A stretch of 64,000 bases of DNA from Globodera rostochiensis. Taxonomy: Eukaryota; Nematoda; Chromadorea; Rhabditida; Heteroderidae. Below the pieces are notes generated by a model that made no database searches, had not been told where the DNA came from, and was given only the letters and a program-made list of their open reading frames with translations. Location of the stretch: positions 4,392,056 to 4,456,055 of the forward strand of contig JAEVLN010000006.1 of NCBI GenBank assembly GCA_018350325.1. Reading direction: 5' to 3'. The position numbers and the translations under genes were made by a program. Below, in pieces: positions 42,196-53,639 of the stretch; positions within the stretch are counted from its first letter, which is position 1; each line of letters starts with the position of its first letter.

Positions 42196-44719
42196 TCAGA
42201 ATTTGTATTTAAAGTTTGGCCCAAAATTCGCTTCAACACCAGAACAAAGCAACGTAACGCATGGAAACAATTCGGCGGCAGAATCGGCGACAAACAAACC
42301 GTCAGTGTCTATAAAAATAAACAAATATTTAATTAAGCAAAAAAAAATTGTAATGCCAAGTTGGCATGATGACATTTCATACACGCACCTTTCTACACTA
42401 AGCAAAAAAACGACACTTCATACATGCACATTTCATACACGCGACATTTCATACACGCGACATTACATACACGCGACATTAGCGACATTTCATACATGCG
42501 ACACTTCATACTGAGTATGAAATGTCGTGTGTATGAAGTGTCGGTGAATGAAATGTCGGTGTATGAAATGTCGCATGTATGAAATGTCGGCGCCCCGCTA
42601 ATTTTTATTCTTTTTTCTTTCTCTCACCCAAAAGTTGTCCATTTTTTGTGTAGAAGATTTGGCGAGACGCCAAATGGACGCCGCAGCCGACAACGTCACC
42701 GGCGCAAAACTCATCGACGTAAAGACGCGCATCGTTAGCGTGAGAACATCCCGCAGGCGCCGCGTGACCCATAAGTTTGCCATGGCTCGCGTAAGCGTAA
42801 GTGCCATCATAATGCCCAACGATTTCCTTCAATGGCATTTGTCCTGTCGCAAGGCCAATGAAATTAATGCTAAATATAATTGTGTTTAAAAGGAAAAAAA
42901 AATGCTTCAAAAGCATTTCAAAGCTAAAATTTATTTGTTTAACTTACTATTGTTGCTTCAAGATGGTCACTTCGTAGTAGAAAATGCCCATTTCCTTTTT
43001 TGGAATTGGCCGTTCAGAGGACACAGAGCTAAACCCTGAAAAGTAAACTCAATTCAAAAAAAATTGTAAATTCTTTACATAAACCGATTAATCACATCAA
43101 AGACTCGAACTCTTTACATTAATTCTTAAAATGAATATTTACCAGGATTAATTCCATAATGATGGGCAATCAATCGTTCGGGCCCAGAGAGTGTAATTTC
43201 CTCGTGACATGCAACGGAATCCCATCGATTTTGTTGTGAGATTAGTCCTGCTAATTTATTGATTTTTTGTTAATTTGAATTTAATTTAAATTTTTCAAAA
43301 AAAGATGAGCCTCCTTTTTTATATTAAAGCATTTAAACAAGAATTCCCCTACCATTTCCCTTTTGTGCTTTAGTCAACGCGCCGATGTCCTCTTGCTGTT
43401 TGTTCTGATACTGCTCCATCTTTGCAAACAGTTCGCCCTTCAGCTGATTCATTTCCTTTAATTTTGGTAATTTAAACTAAATAACATATTCTGAAATATA
43501 AGGATAATGCCTAAAAATTGAGTTAGACACCGGGACTGTACTGAAATTTTCATTTTGGGACTGAAATTTCCATCCATTTGCTTCTGAAGCATTGTTCCGT
43601 CTGTTTCCTTCTGTTCCTCAAATTTTTTGTTCTGTTCTTCAACAAACTGTCCCAAAATGTTGTTCAGTTGCTCTTCACGTTCATTGAATAGCTAAGGTTT
43701 CGATTTTTTTGCTATCATTTTTCGTTTTTATTTTTTTTGTCGCCAGTTCCGATTTTTCCAAAAATGCCGTCCCCATCCAACTCAACTTAAAAATTAAAGC
43801 ATTGACATCAGCCGATGCCCTCTTTAAACCAACTTGATCAATCCTTGCACTCAATGCTTTTTGATCAGTTTTTTGTTGTTCAGAATTCGCCGTAAGTTTT
43901 TGCTCAAGTCCATTAATTCTTTGCAGCAATGCCTTCTGATCACTTTGCATCAACAAAAACTGATCAGTGGAAACTGAAACGGTGCAAAAAAACAAAAATA
44001 AATGGAGATGGACAACAAGCATGGGGCCTTAAGGGCTAAAAATAGTCGAGAAATTACAAAATTCCAATCTTTACCTTAAGTTACATATTTTTTTGCATAG
44101 AATAAGGGTCATTTTAATTGAAAGCTATTGGAAAAGCGCTCTTTCCCTGGAAAAAATCTTGCCAATTTTCTCCTCCGTTTGGTTCTGTTGCTGCTTCAAA
44201 TCCTCCATGTTCAGTTGCATCTCTGCTACTGTCATGTCCTGGCAAGCATTTAGCCGTTTTTGATATGCCAATTCGGCACGGAGTGCCTTCTGTGAACAAA
44301 AACGGCAGGAAATAAAACTGTTTTTGTTAGAGTAATATATTCACACATTTTCGAGCTCGAGTTTTGTGTTCTTCATTTCAATCAGTTCCATTTTCTTGGC
44401 CTTTTCATGGTAACGTTCCAACTTGGCAATTATCTCGCCCAATTCTTTGAATGGAATTCAAATTAGTGAAAGTTGGGGAGACAATAACAAAAAAAAAAGA
44501 ATAATAATGGAAAAGTGAATTCTTTTTTTGTTAATTTTATTAAAAAAAATAAAATTGTTGAAAATAAAATAATTAATGAACATCTTAAAACTAAACTTTT
44601 TCTAATTTTTAAAGCAACAAATCTAAACATGCAGATTTTATTAATAAATCGCCAATTTTCTTACCCTGATCAGCCGTTGTTATGTCCCCTCCATTGGTTG
44701 ATTCAATCGAAATTGACAT
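42196..44719 (-). CDS. Coiled-coil plus SPRY protein, copy D (RanBPM-like, no signal peptide)
   Basis: Starts [18 protein letters not shown] at 44719. The first part is a coiled coil paralogous to copies A-C ([48 protein letters not shown]). Then come SPRY exons: [28 protein letters not shown], the core exon 42869-42628 ([41 protein letters not shown]) and the last exon 42308-42196 ([20 protein letters not shown], stop). Phases agree across all SPRY junctions and no stop interrupts it. It lacks the basic C-terminal exon of copies A-C, showing the ancestral plan from which those lost SPRY. The exact borders of two coiled-coil exons (43.6-44.1 kb) are uncertain. Confidence 0.7.
42405..42597. 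repeat. Palindromic CGACATTTCATACACG array in the last intron of copy D
   Basis: Units of CATTTCATACACGCGA run toward the centre and their reverse complements (GTATGAAATGTCG) run away from it, so the whole array can fold back on itself. Same family as 21920-22245, where the units are all in one direction. Confidence 0.8.
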
Positions 44720-44936
44720 GTTATAATTTACTAATCTGATACAATTTGTTTGATTAATAAATGGTAAACATAAAGCCAAACACAAAACAAAGCTTTTTTA
44801 GTGTCAAAATTGCAAGCATTTTTAAAATTTAGTTTCTAATTTAAAAAATGAACATTTATTTTTACCCGTTATAAATGCACTTACTTACAAAAGTTGGAAA
44901 TTATCTTATAAATATTTGAATGGACTTTTATTGGTA

Positions 44937-45271
44937 CTTTTCCGTTATGGCGCCACACTAAAAGGTCCTCCAAGCTGAAAACATTGTATATGGGGGTTCG
45001 ACAACATTTAAGATTTTGAAAATCTATGATGGATTCGTTAGGATTAGGCCTCGCGCCCCGGGCCAGGGTGGCTTAGGCCTAAGCCTAACGCACCCCGAGC
45101 CACCAGGGTGGCTACGAATCCATCATAGATTTTAAAATCTTAGATGTTGTCAGATCTTAAAAATATTGTCTGATTCGTGGTCAGCACAACCTTGAAACCC
45201 CCATATACGATGTTTTCAGCTTAGGGGACCTTTTTTACAAATTTGAATGTGTGGCGCCATAATGGAAAAGT
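44937..45271. mobile_element. Foldback element in the 5' region of copy D
   Basis: Outer arms CTTTTCCGTTATGGCGCCAC / GTGTGGCGCCATAATGGAAA, inner arms AATCTATGATGGATTCG / CGAATCCATCATAGATT, separated by GGCTTAGGCCTAA words also used at 54.67-54.87 kb. It splits the conserved upstream block. Confidence 0.75.
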
Positions 45272-45524
45272 ACTCTTTTTCTTTGGGCAAATGGTGACCC
45301 CAAAAACGGGGGGATGGACGCTTTCGTTGTTGGGAATTTATCTCCATAAATTTGAATGTTTTATTCGCTCTCAGCAAAATGTTGACCCCGCAAATTGTGA
45401 GAAAAGAATTCAAAAGTTACGATTAATAAATTAAAATTGTGATAAATTGGTAATTTTTTTTTTCAGTGAATTTAATGCATTTTTATGAAAATCTGTCCTT
45501 AATTCTGATGAATTCAGTTATTAT
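45272..45524 (-). promoter_or_regulatory. Conserved upstream block of copy D
   Basis: Match to the other family upstream blocks (AAATGGTGACCCCAAAAACG, CAAAATGTTGACCCCGC). Interrupted at 45525 by a hAT-type MITE and continued after it at 46.69-46.98 kb. Confidence 0.5.
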
Positions 45525-46690
45525 TAGGTTGGACAAGAACGGGTATCCGGAACCGGAACCGGGACCGGTATCCGGGTGTTTTGGGCAAATTATCCGGGAC
45601 CGGTATCCGGGTGTCCAGGATCCGGGATACCCGGTATTTGGGGGTTGGATCCGGGCGGGTTAAGCACCCCTAATGGTAGTATTTTTTCGGAGAAATTTTT
45701 TTTCGATGGTGTTATCGCTAGTAAAATTTTTGAATTTTGTGTGACAGTTTGCTATTTCCTATTAAAATTAAATTGAGATACGGGCTTCTGTAATTTGTTT
45801 TTTATAATTAGTTACCAATTTCACAAAACAATTGGCCTAACAAAAATTGATCAAATTTTCTTTAAAAATTATACCCGCGCTAATTTCGAGTTTGTCTAAA
45901 TTGAAACCGCCGACCCCTCCCATTCTTAAAAAGCTTTGAAAAATTGCCAATTTAACAAATTGAGTCAAAGATTCAATATTTTCTCGGCGGCGCATCGGCA
46001 CCGCCGACCCTTCCTCACGCAAATAAAGCAGAATTCTCAAAAAAAAACTCGATAGGCAAATATTGATTTTTTATGCACTTTTGACTTAGTTTTGTTGAAT
46101 TTCATCTCCAAAATGTAAAGATAGCAAAAATCTAATTTCGAACTTTCCTTATTATAACGTACACAAATCGTATGCCTTTTTCTTAATTTTCATTCAAACC
46201 CAAAGAAAAATTAGAATTTTTGGATCAATTTTCATAACAAAAACTGATCAAAAATTCCAAAATTTCTCGGCGGCGCCTATCGGCACCGCCGACTCCCGTC
46301 GTATCCATAGAGGTGCCAACTCACATTGGAGAAAATATCGCATCGGGTCAAAAAATTTTCTTAAGGAATTTTCAAAAAAAAATACACCCCGTATGCTTTG
46401 ACCGTCGCCTATTTCAGATGAAGAAGTGACAACTGAAATTAACTATCCAACTTGATTGAATTTGATTTTATTCATTTTATTTTATGCGTTTATTTACTTT
46501 TTGGCAAAAATTGCGTGAAATTTGATTTTTTATAAAATTTTAATTATTATTTTCAAAAATTGAAAATTATCCGGTATCCGGACGGGTATCCGGCTGTAAA
46601 TTACTATCCGGTACCGGTATCCGGGTGTCGAGGAACCGGTGGAACCGCTATCCGGGGCACCCGGATAATATCCGGTCTTGTCCAACCCTA
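45525..46690. mobile_element. hAT-type MITE (ATCCGGTACCGG words)
   Basis: 1,166 bp, ends TAGGTTGGACAAGA / TCTTGTCCAACCCTA, perfect 8-bp target duplication GTTATTAT at 45517-45524 and 46691-46698. Subterminal parts are ACCGGTATCCGGG words. The middle contains two copies of the TTCTCGGCGGCGC...CACCGCCGAC repeat. A fragment of its right side reappears at 49.97-50.07 kb. Confidence 0.9.
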
Positions 46691-46987
46691 GTTATTATGT
46701 ACATATATATTCAGCACCGACCGCCCAATTTCTTTTTATAAATTTAACCTTTTTATTACAAAAAAATGGCACATTTGAGCTTGATAATTAGGATAGAAGC
46801 AACTTTCTGAAGCTGTATATATCAATAATTTTGTACAAAAATTAAATACGTTTAAATGCTCTGACAACTCAGGTTTTTGGGAGTCAATTCTCGAGTCTCG
46901 GGGTCAGGTCTCGGTAAATTTAGGTCTCGAGCATCACTAGCAAGTGATTGAACCCTTTGTCCAATGCATCATCGATTAAAAGTTCAG

Positions 46988-47840
46988 ACTAGGGTTGCAC
47001 GGGACCGGGACTTCCCGAGACCAGAAAAACCGGGACCGGGACCAAGATTTTCAACCGGGACCGGTACCGGGACTTTTCAAGGGAAATGTTTTTTTGTAAT
47101 GTTCAATGGTAAAACAAAAAAATTTTTACAAAATTGGTGTCATACAATAGCTCTCAGTATGTTGAACCTTTGATCAAGCTAAAGCTAACCGATTCGTCTT
47201 TTCAAAAAAAGGTTTTATATAGGTTTAAAACCTGTGAAAATTGACATTTTTGTCGTGGTGACGTCATTTCTTTCTTTGTTTAAGTCGAATTGCTTAGCTT
47301 TTGCCTCTTGTAAGCTTCTACTTTTTACATGCTTTCGAATGATACCAAGAATGTTTGGTTTGGTTGACTTTGAACAAAGTTTTAACGAAAAACTTGTCGG
47401 CGCCCAATTGTGCCGCGCCCAATCTTGCTCGCTCAATTGCGGGGTACCGCGAGTGAATAGTAGAGACCTAATTTATCTTGACCAAAAAGGTGAAATTTTG
47501 AGCAAAAAAACTCCCCAAAATATTGACCAAAAATCCGAAAAATGCCAAATATTTTTGCCAAAATATGCTAAAACTAACCAAATTCACTATGGGGCCAGTC
47601 CAGCAGCAGACAAAATTAGGCGACACGCCAAAATTTATGCTATTTTCAAACCAACGACCCAGGTTCAAATGCCATTCGAATTTTTTTTTGTGATCACCAA
47701 AAATGGCAAAAATATTTTTTTTTTGCCAAAATATGCTAAAATATAGCTCTTGAGTGCAGGATGGCTTTTAACATCAAAAGATTTTAATGTATTTAAAATC
47801 ATTAAATATTAAATCGGTTTTTTTTTTCAAAATTAAACTC
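46988..47840. other. Intergenic, truncated hAT-type fragment and no supported gene
   Basis: TAGGGTTGCACGGGACCGGG begins a fragment at about 46988 without a right end. The 170-residue open frame over 47234-47746 has no motif, no conserved neighbour and low-complexity ends, so I do not call it. Confidence 0.4.
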
Positions 47841-47841
47841 T

Positions 47842-49299
47842 TCATTCAAATGCTCTCCGAATTCGACGTTTCAATTTCCTGAACATTTGAGGCGCTTCAT
47901 CGACAAAATTTGGGGCTGTAATTTGCTGTCGTTCGAATTTCTTTTTCCATCTACGCAAAGTTTCGTTTGCAATTTTCAACGTTTTGGCAATGTCAACATT
48001 TCTCATTTTAGGATTTTTGCCCTTAATTTCATAAAAACGTTTCATCAATTCCTTTTGTTCGCTGTGGGAATGTTTATGATGTGGTGCTGTAAAAAATTTT
48101 TTAGCTCCCAGATCTGAGGTTTAGCACTCATTTTGTGACTTTTTAGAATTTGATGAGGTTTTTTGAGCACATTTTATGCAAATTTAGTTGCAAATAGGCA
48201 AAAATTTTGTTAACAAAATTTATTTACATTTTTAAAATAGAGAAACCATCTCAATCAGAGCTGTACGAAACTCAAAATTTTTTTCTGACGAAACGAAACA
48301 AAACAAAATTTTTTTTAAAGTCTTGATAATTTTGTTTTCTATAATGAATTTTCTATTCTGTCATTAATTTTGCCAGAAAAAAATGTCAAAATTAACCAAA
48401 TTTTGCCTTTTGTAATATTTTCTGAAAAAATAGATTGAAGATAGACCCCCTCCCCCTGAAATAGAACCCCTCTTTTGGGGGGGGGGGGGAGGGGGGTTGA
48501 AAATAGAACCCCCCGGGGTTCTATTTTAGGTTATACGGTATTTATGATTTGGTTCTGTAAAAGAATTTTTTTAATTTAATGAAATTGGGCTAAAATACTC
48601 ACTGGTTTGGCCAAGTTCACGTTTCCAATTGTAAATTGTTCTAACACTTAGTCCTAACTCTTTTGTGACAATTTTATCTAATTCATTTTGAGAGTTTTTG
48701 AATCCGGCAGCCCGCTTTAACTCGGCGTTAATCTGATCAAATTTCTCTATCAAATTTTTTTGCTCATTCTTTTTCTTCTCAATGTTATGCATTTTTCTTT
48801 TTTGACTTAGGCCAAATTCTTTTTTCCATTTATATATTTTTGAACGACTGACTTTTAAATGTTTGGCAATTTTTTTATCAATTTGATTCCATTCTTTTGT
48901 CGAAAATTTCCCTTTTTGCTTAATCTCTTCTTTCATTGCGTTGAATTTGTTTATAATTTTACGTTTTTCGTTTGAAGAAATTTCTTTTATTATTTCGTTC
49001 TCTTCTTCCCCATTTTTGGCATTATCAGAGTGATCAGACTCTGTGAGAGAAGGATTCTGATCAGTTGAATTGTGTTCAATTTGTCCAATTTGGGTGTTCT
49101 GCCGGTCGATTTGGTGATGGACATTTTGTCCAAAGTTTGTTGGCGGTGGCGTTTTCAAATCTTCGGCTTCACCTTTGTCCCACCAGCCTTCTCCGAATAT
49201 TTCGTCAAATGTTTTGAGCTCCAATTTTACAGCTCCAGCTTTGTCCAGTAAATTTGTTGAGAAGAATAAAACCAAAAATAAAATCCAAAACTTTCCCAT
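47842..49299 (-). CDS. Secreted protein with three helix-turn-helix-like repeats (effector candidate)
   Basis: Two exons, 49299-48603 and 48086-47842, phase 1 junction, 313 residues. The N-terminus MGKFWILFLVLFFSTNLL is a strong signal peptide. Residues about 25-95 are acidic and disordered. Three repeats of about 60 residues follow. Each ends in a helix-turn-helix-like motif: IAKHLKVSRSKIYKWKKEFG, VTKELGLSVRTIYNWKRELG and IAKTLKIANETLRRWKKKF. The spacing resembles homeodomain-like DNA-binding helices of transposases. The C-terminus is strongly basic (RKLKRRIRRAFE) and could act as a nuclear signal. A secreted protein with DNA-binding-like repeats fits a host-nucleus-targeted effector; that is inference. 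No ATGCCA cluster lies upstream. Confidence 0.7.
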
Positions 49300-49960
49300 T
49301 TTATTTGGGCAAAATAACTTCTGAGTTTAGGAACATTTATATCAAATTCCATTTAATTTAATAATATAAAAAGAAAAAATTTGACAACAATTTTTGTGTT
49401 AAAGATTCTCTCAAAATTTAATTTTTACAATATTGATAAAAAATTATTGAAAGTAATAAATGACAGGCCCCAATTAAATGGCCATTCTTATAATTCATAT
49501 TCGTAATAATATCTCACCCAAATCAATATTCCTGACATTTTGTAAATATCTTTTCGATTATTTTAATTAAATTGCGAATACCAAATGAAACAATATTTTT
49601 TTTCGTTGCTTTTCCTCCAAGGAATTATCTCAAAATTTTCTTTAAAAAAAAATTCAATCGGCAAATTTGATTTTTAATACACAAAAATATAAGTATAAAA
49701 AATTCTAAAAAGTTTACCAAAAAAATTTTCAAAAAAAAAAAGTTTAAGAAAAATGCAATAAAAAAAAAGTCCTTTAAAATCAAATTTTTTGGGTAAACAA
49801 TTCTTTAAGAAAAATCAGACTAAAACCAAGAATGCACCGCTAAAAATCGAATATTTTCTCAAAAATTGCTTAACAAAAATGCAATAATAAATGCAACCTA
49901 AAATCGTTTTTTTGATCAGCCCCCCTCCCCTAAAATTCCTGGGTAGGGTTTGACATTCGC
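49300..49960. other. 5' flank of the HTH-repeat gene and poly-A-rich sequence
   Basis: Up to about 49.6 kb is plausible promoter sequence without recognised motifs. From 49.6 kb on it is dominated by AAAAATTC-type low complexity. Confidence 0.35.
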
Positions 49961-50064
49961 CTCTGATGAAGAAGAGTTTTTTATAAAATTTTAATTATTA
50001 TTTTCAAAATTGAAAATTATCCGGGGACGGATATCCGGCTGTAAATTACTATCCGGTACCGGTA

Positions 50065-51540
50065 TCCGCTCGGTATCGAGTATCGGGGTTAAGTCTCGGT
50101 ATCGAGTCTCAGGGTCAAGTCTCGGTCTCGGTATCGAGTCTCGCGGTCAAGTCTCGGTATCGAGTCTCGGGGTCAAGTCTCGGTCTCGGTATCGAGTCTC
50201 GGGGTCAAGTCTCGGTCTCGGTATCGAGTCTCGGGGTCAAGTCTCGGTCTCGGTACCGAGTCTCGGGGTCAAGTCTCGGTATCAAGTCTCGGGGTCAAGT
50301 CTCGGTCTCGGTATCGAGTCTCAGGGTCAAGTCTCGGTCTCGGTATCGAGTCTCGCGGTCAAGTCTCGGTCTCGGGAGTCTCGGGGTCAAGTCTCGGTCT
50401 CGGTATCGAGTCTCGGGGTCAAGTCTCGGTCTCGGTATCGAGTCTCGGGGTCAAGTCTCGGTCTCGGTATCGAGTATCGGGGTTAAGTCTCGGTATCGAG
50501 TCTCAAGGTCAAGTCTCGGTCTCGGTATCGAGTCTCGCGGTCAAGTCTCGGTATCGAGTCTCGGGGTTAAGTCTCGGTATCGAGTCTCGGGGTCAAGTCT
50601 CGGTCTCGGTATCGAGTCTCGGGGTCAAGTCTCGGTCTCGGTATCGAGTATCGGGGTTAAGTCTCGGTATCGAGTCTCAAGGTCAAGTCTCGGTCTCGGT
50701 ATCGAGTCTCGCGGTCAAGTCTCGGTATCGAGTCTCGGGGTTAAGTCTCGGTATCGAGTCTCGGGGTCAAGTCTCGGTCTCGGTATCGAGTCTCGGGGTC
50801 AAGTCTCGGTCTCGGTATCGAGTCTCGGGGTCAAGTCTCGGTCTCGGTATCGAGTATCGGGGTTAAGTCTCGGTATCGAGTCTCGGGGTCAAGTCTCGGT
50901 ATCGAGTCTCGGGGTCAAGTCTCGGTCTCGGTATCGAGTCTCGGGGTCAAGTCTCGGTCTCGGTATCGAGTCTCGGGGTCAAGTCTCGGTCTCGGTATCG
51001 AGTCTCGGGGTCAAGTCTCGGTCTCGGTATCGAGTCTCGGGGTCAAGTCTCGGTCTCGGTATCGAGTCTCGCGGTCAAGTCTCGGTATCGAGTATCGGGG
51101 TTAAGTCTCGGTATCGAGTCTCAGGGTCAAGTCTCGGTCTCGGTATCGAGTCTCGGGGTCAAGTCTCGGTCTCGGTATCGAGTCTCGGGGTTAAGTCTCG
51201 GTATCGAGTCTCAGGGTCAAGTCTCGGTATCGAGTCTCGGGGTCAAGTCTCGGTCTCGGTATCGAGTCTCGGGGTCAAGTCTCGGTATCAAGTCTCGGGG
51301 TCAAGTCTCGGTCTCGGTATCGAGTCTCGCGGTCAAGTCTCGGTATCGAGAATCGGGGTTAAGTCTCGGTATCGAGTCTCAGGGTCAAGTCTCGGTCTCG
51401 GTATCGAGTCTCGGGATCAAGTCTCGGTCTCGGTATAGAGTCTCGGGATCAAGTCTCGGTCTCGGTATAGAGTCTCGGGGTCAAGTCTCGGTATCGAGTA
51501 TCGGGTTAAGTCTCGGTCTCGGTATCGAGTCTCGAGTATC
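50065..51540. repeat. Minisatellite of 26- and 32-bp units
   Basis: About 1.5 kb of CAAGTCTCGGTCTCGGTATC / GAGTCTCGGGGT units. The 32-bp form has GTCTCGGTCTCGGTATCGAG and the 26-bp form lacks one CGGTCT. The forms alternate in higher-order blocks (for example around 50.46-50.64 and 50.64-50.88 kb). Its left border is a fragment of the 45525 MITE. A long open frame through the array is a by-product of the unit. Confidence 0.9.
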
Positions 51541-52455
51541 GGGGAATTTTGGGTCTCGTGCACCCAGACCCAGAAACCACCCTTCAGGGGGTGGGACTCT
51601 GACCTAGAGAATCCGATCCGGTGTCAGATCACGGACCCGGATTCTCCAGGAACTGGAATCATGGACTGAAACCGGATTGAAAATGAAAAATATTTTTGAA
51701 AAGTAACTTTTTGCATTTTCCAAAATTTGAATAAAAATTAGCGAATTGTCCACTAAATAAGTGACTGATCGTTTAGGGCGGGATGGGCAATCGTAAGCTT
51801 ACAAAAACATATCCGGAATAAAATCCGAGCACAATGTTACGTTCTGGTGACAAAATTGAAATGAACTTTGGACACAGCCCAAAAATTGGAGTTTATTTAT
51901 TCAACATTGCATCAACCAACCGCTAAATTTCTGACTCTTAAAGAAAAATTGAAAACATTTTTTAGATAGGGTGCGCTTATGCACCAAATTACTCTCGTCG
52001 CCTACTTCTCTCTTTTTAGCACACTAAAGTTACGGTCAATAAAATAGGCAAAATGACAACCCCGGGTTGGACTTAGTGCTGTATCGAATTTCAATTTTCG
52101 TTTTTCGACCTTTCCTTTCGATTTTCATAAGCGTAATTGCAGACAATGCCAATTTGTTTACGTCTGTTTTTTAAGTTTTGTTTTCAAAATTTGTTTGCTA
52201 CTAATTTGTGTTGTATTTGCAAATGAAATAATATTGTGACTTAATTATTTATTGAAACCCATTTTAAGTCCAACTTTTAGGTTGGACGGTCCAAAAACTG
52301 AGTTGTTTCTAATTAAATCAGATCGGCGCCCATCCAATTTCTGATTTCTTAAGGAAAAAGTAAAACAATTTTTAGATAGGGTGCGTTGACGTCCAAATTA
52401 CTCTCGTCGCCTGACGTAGTGCTCCATTTGGTCCGCTGCGAAAGTGCAAAAGAGA
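51541..52455. repeat. Dispersed repeat remnants
   Basis: Contains two copies of TTTTTAGATAGGGTGCG with the CTCTCGTCGCCT tail (about 51960-52020 and 52365-52415) and the AAGTCCAACTTTTAGGTTGG word seen near 4.34 and 15.83 kb. No gene. Confidence 0.55.
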
Positions 52456-52456
52456 T

Positions 52457-52490
52457 CGACCCGCGGTAGGACTCGAACCTACGGCCTTAT
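52457..52490 (-). tRNA. tRNA-like 3' half
   Basis: On the minus strand GGCCGTAGGTTCGAGTCCTA continues to CCGCGGGTCG, a canonical T arm with B box and part of an acceptor. The 5' half is missing. The sequence that should hold it (AATTACTTGCCAATTATTTT onward) is a repeat found again at 53.24-53.31 kb. Confidence 0.4.
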
Positions 52491-52560
52491 CAATTACTTG
52501 CCAATTATTTTTTGCATAAGTCTAGGATGGCTTATGCCAGTAAAGAATAGGCAAATTGGT

Positions 52561-52634
52561 AACCCCGGGTGGGACTCGAACCCGCGTCCTTCACCCAATC
52601 CGTGGGCAGCTCTTCCAACTGAGCTACCGGGGCG
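52561..52634 (-). tRNA. tRNA-like gene, probably a pseudogene or SINE part
   Basis: Minus strand: acceptor GCCCCGG pairs with CCGGGGT, D arm TAGCTCAGTTGGAAGAGC, T arm with GGTTCGAGTCC. The anticodon arm folds only with two wobble pairs, and the loop ACGGATT lacks the invariant T33. The nominal anticodon GGA would mean Ser, but the long variable arm of tRNA-Ser is missing. Hence probably not functional. Confidence 0.45.
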
Positions 52635-53639
52635 TCCCATTTGTCTGCTTCTTTATGGATGATCTTTTGGCCCCGCCATAGGCGTTTTAACCGTCTCGTC
52701 TAACCAGCGGAATTCTCTCTCATCCTTACATGCCTAAGAATGCTTTAACAGATGGAGGATTGTAAACACTGCAAAACTTGAGCTCAATGAATTGAATCAA
52801 TAAATTTCTATTTCTTACCAAGTGTTTCTCAGAAAAATGGTCGGGTAAACTCCGAGATATCGAAAAATTTTGTTATTAATAGTAAAATTGCTATTTTGTC
52901 ATTGATTTTGCCAGAAAAAGATGTCAAAATTGTCCAAATTTTGCCAAAAATTTGTGCAAAATTGCAAATTTTGTTAATATTTTCTGAAAAAGGAGGTTGA
53001 AAAATAGAACTCCTCCCTAATACCTTTTTCGGCCCGAAATTCAAATTTTACAGTGCTGAGAAATTTTTGTTTTTTTTTTCACAAAATAATTGACAAATTC
53101 GAAAACAAAATGAATTAATAAAATATTGACGACAATGAAAAAAATAAATAATAAACGTCTGAACCCTCATAAAGCGGTTTTTGAATCGTTGAAATTTTTG
53201 AAAATTAAGGAAAAACGAGTTTTTTAAACAACCATTACATAAATACTTGCCCATTATTTTTTGCATAAGCCTGGGTGGCTTATGCCTAAGCCTTATCAAT
53301 TAGGAAACAGTACGAAAAAAAAACTCGAAAAGGTGAGAAATGTGGACAAATAATTTAAGAAATTTATTTTTAAATAAATTATGGGACCCTGGGATTTGAC
53401 AAAACCGAAAGAATCGGAGACAAAAGTCAAAAAAACAAAGACCACAAATATTTTAGTCTAAAAGTATGCATTTATTGTTTCAAAAACAGTTCAGTAGGAA
53501 ATGAATATTGAAGATGACAATTCAAAAACAAATTGATTGATAAAATTGCTTTGATCGACAAAGAAAAAACGTCAAAAAACGATAAACGACTGAAACCGTC
53601 AACAGTAAAATGACAATAAATCCCCTCGTTTTTCACTTT

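Noticed and set aside
47234..47746. 170-residue open frame (plus)
   Set aside because: No motif, and it includes repeat-like AAAATATGCTAAAA stretches. Part of it overlaps words shared with 37.0 kb.
50010..50486. 158-residue SRGQVSV-type open frame
   Set aside because: By-product of a repeat unit lacking stops.
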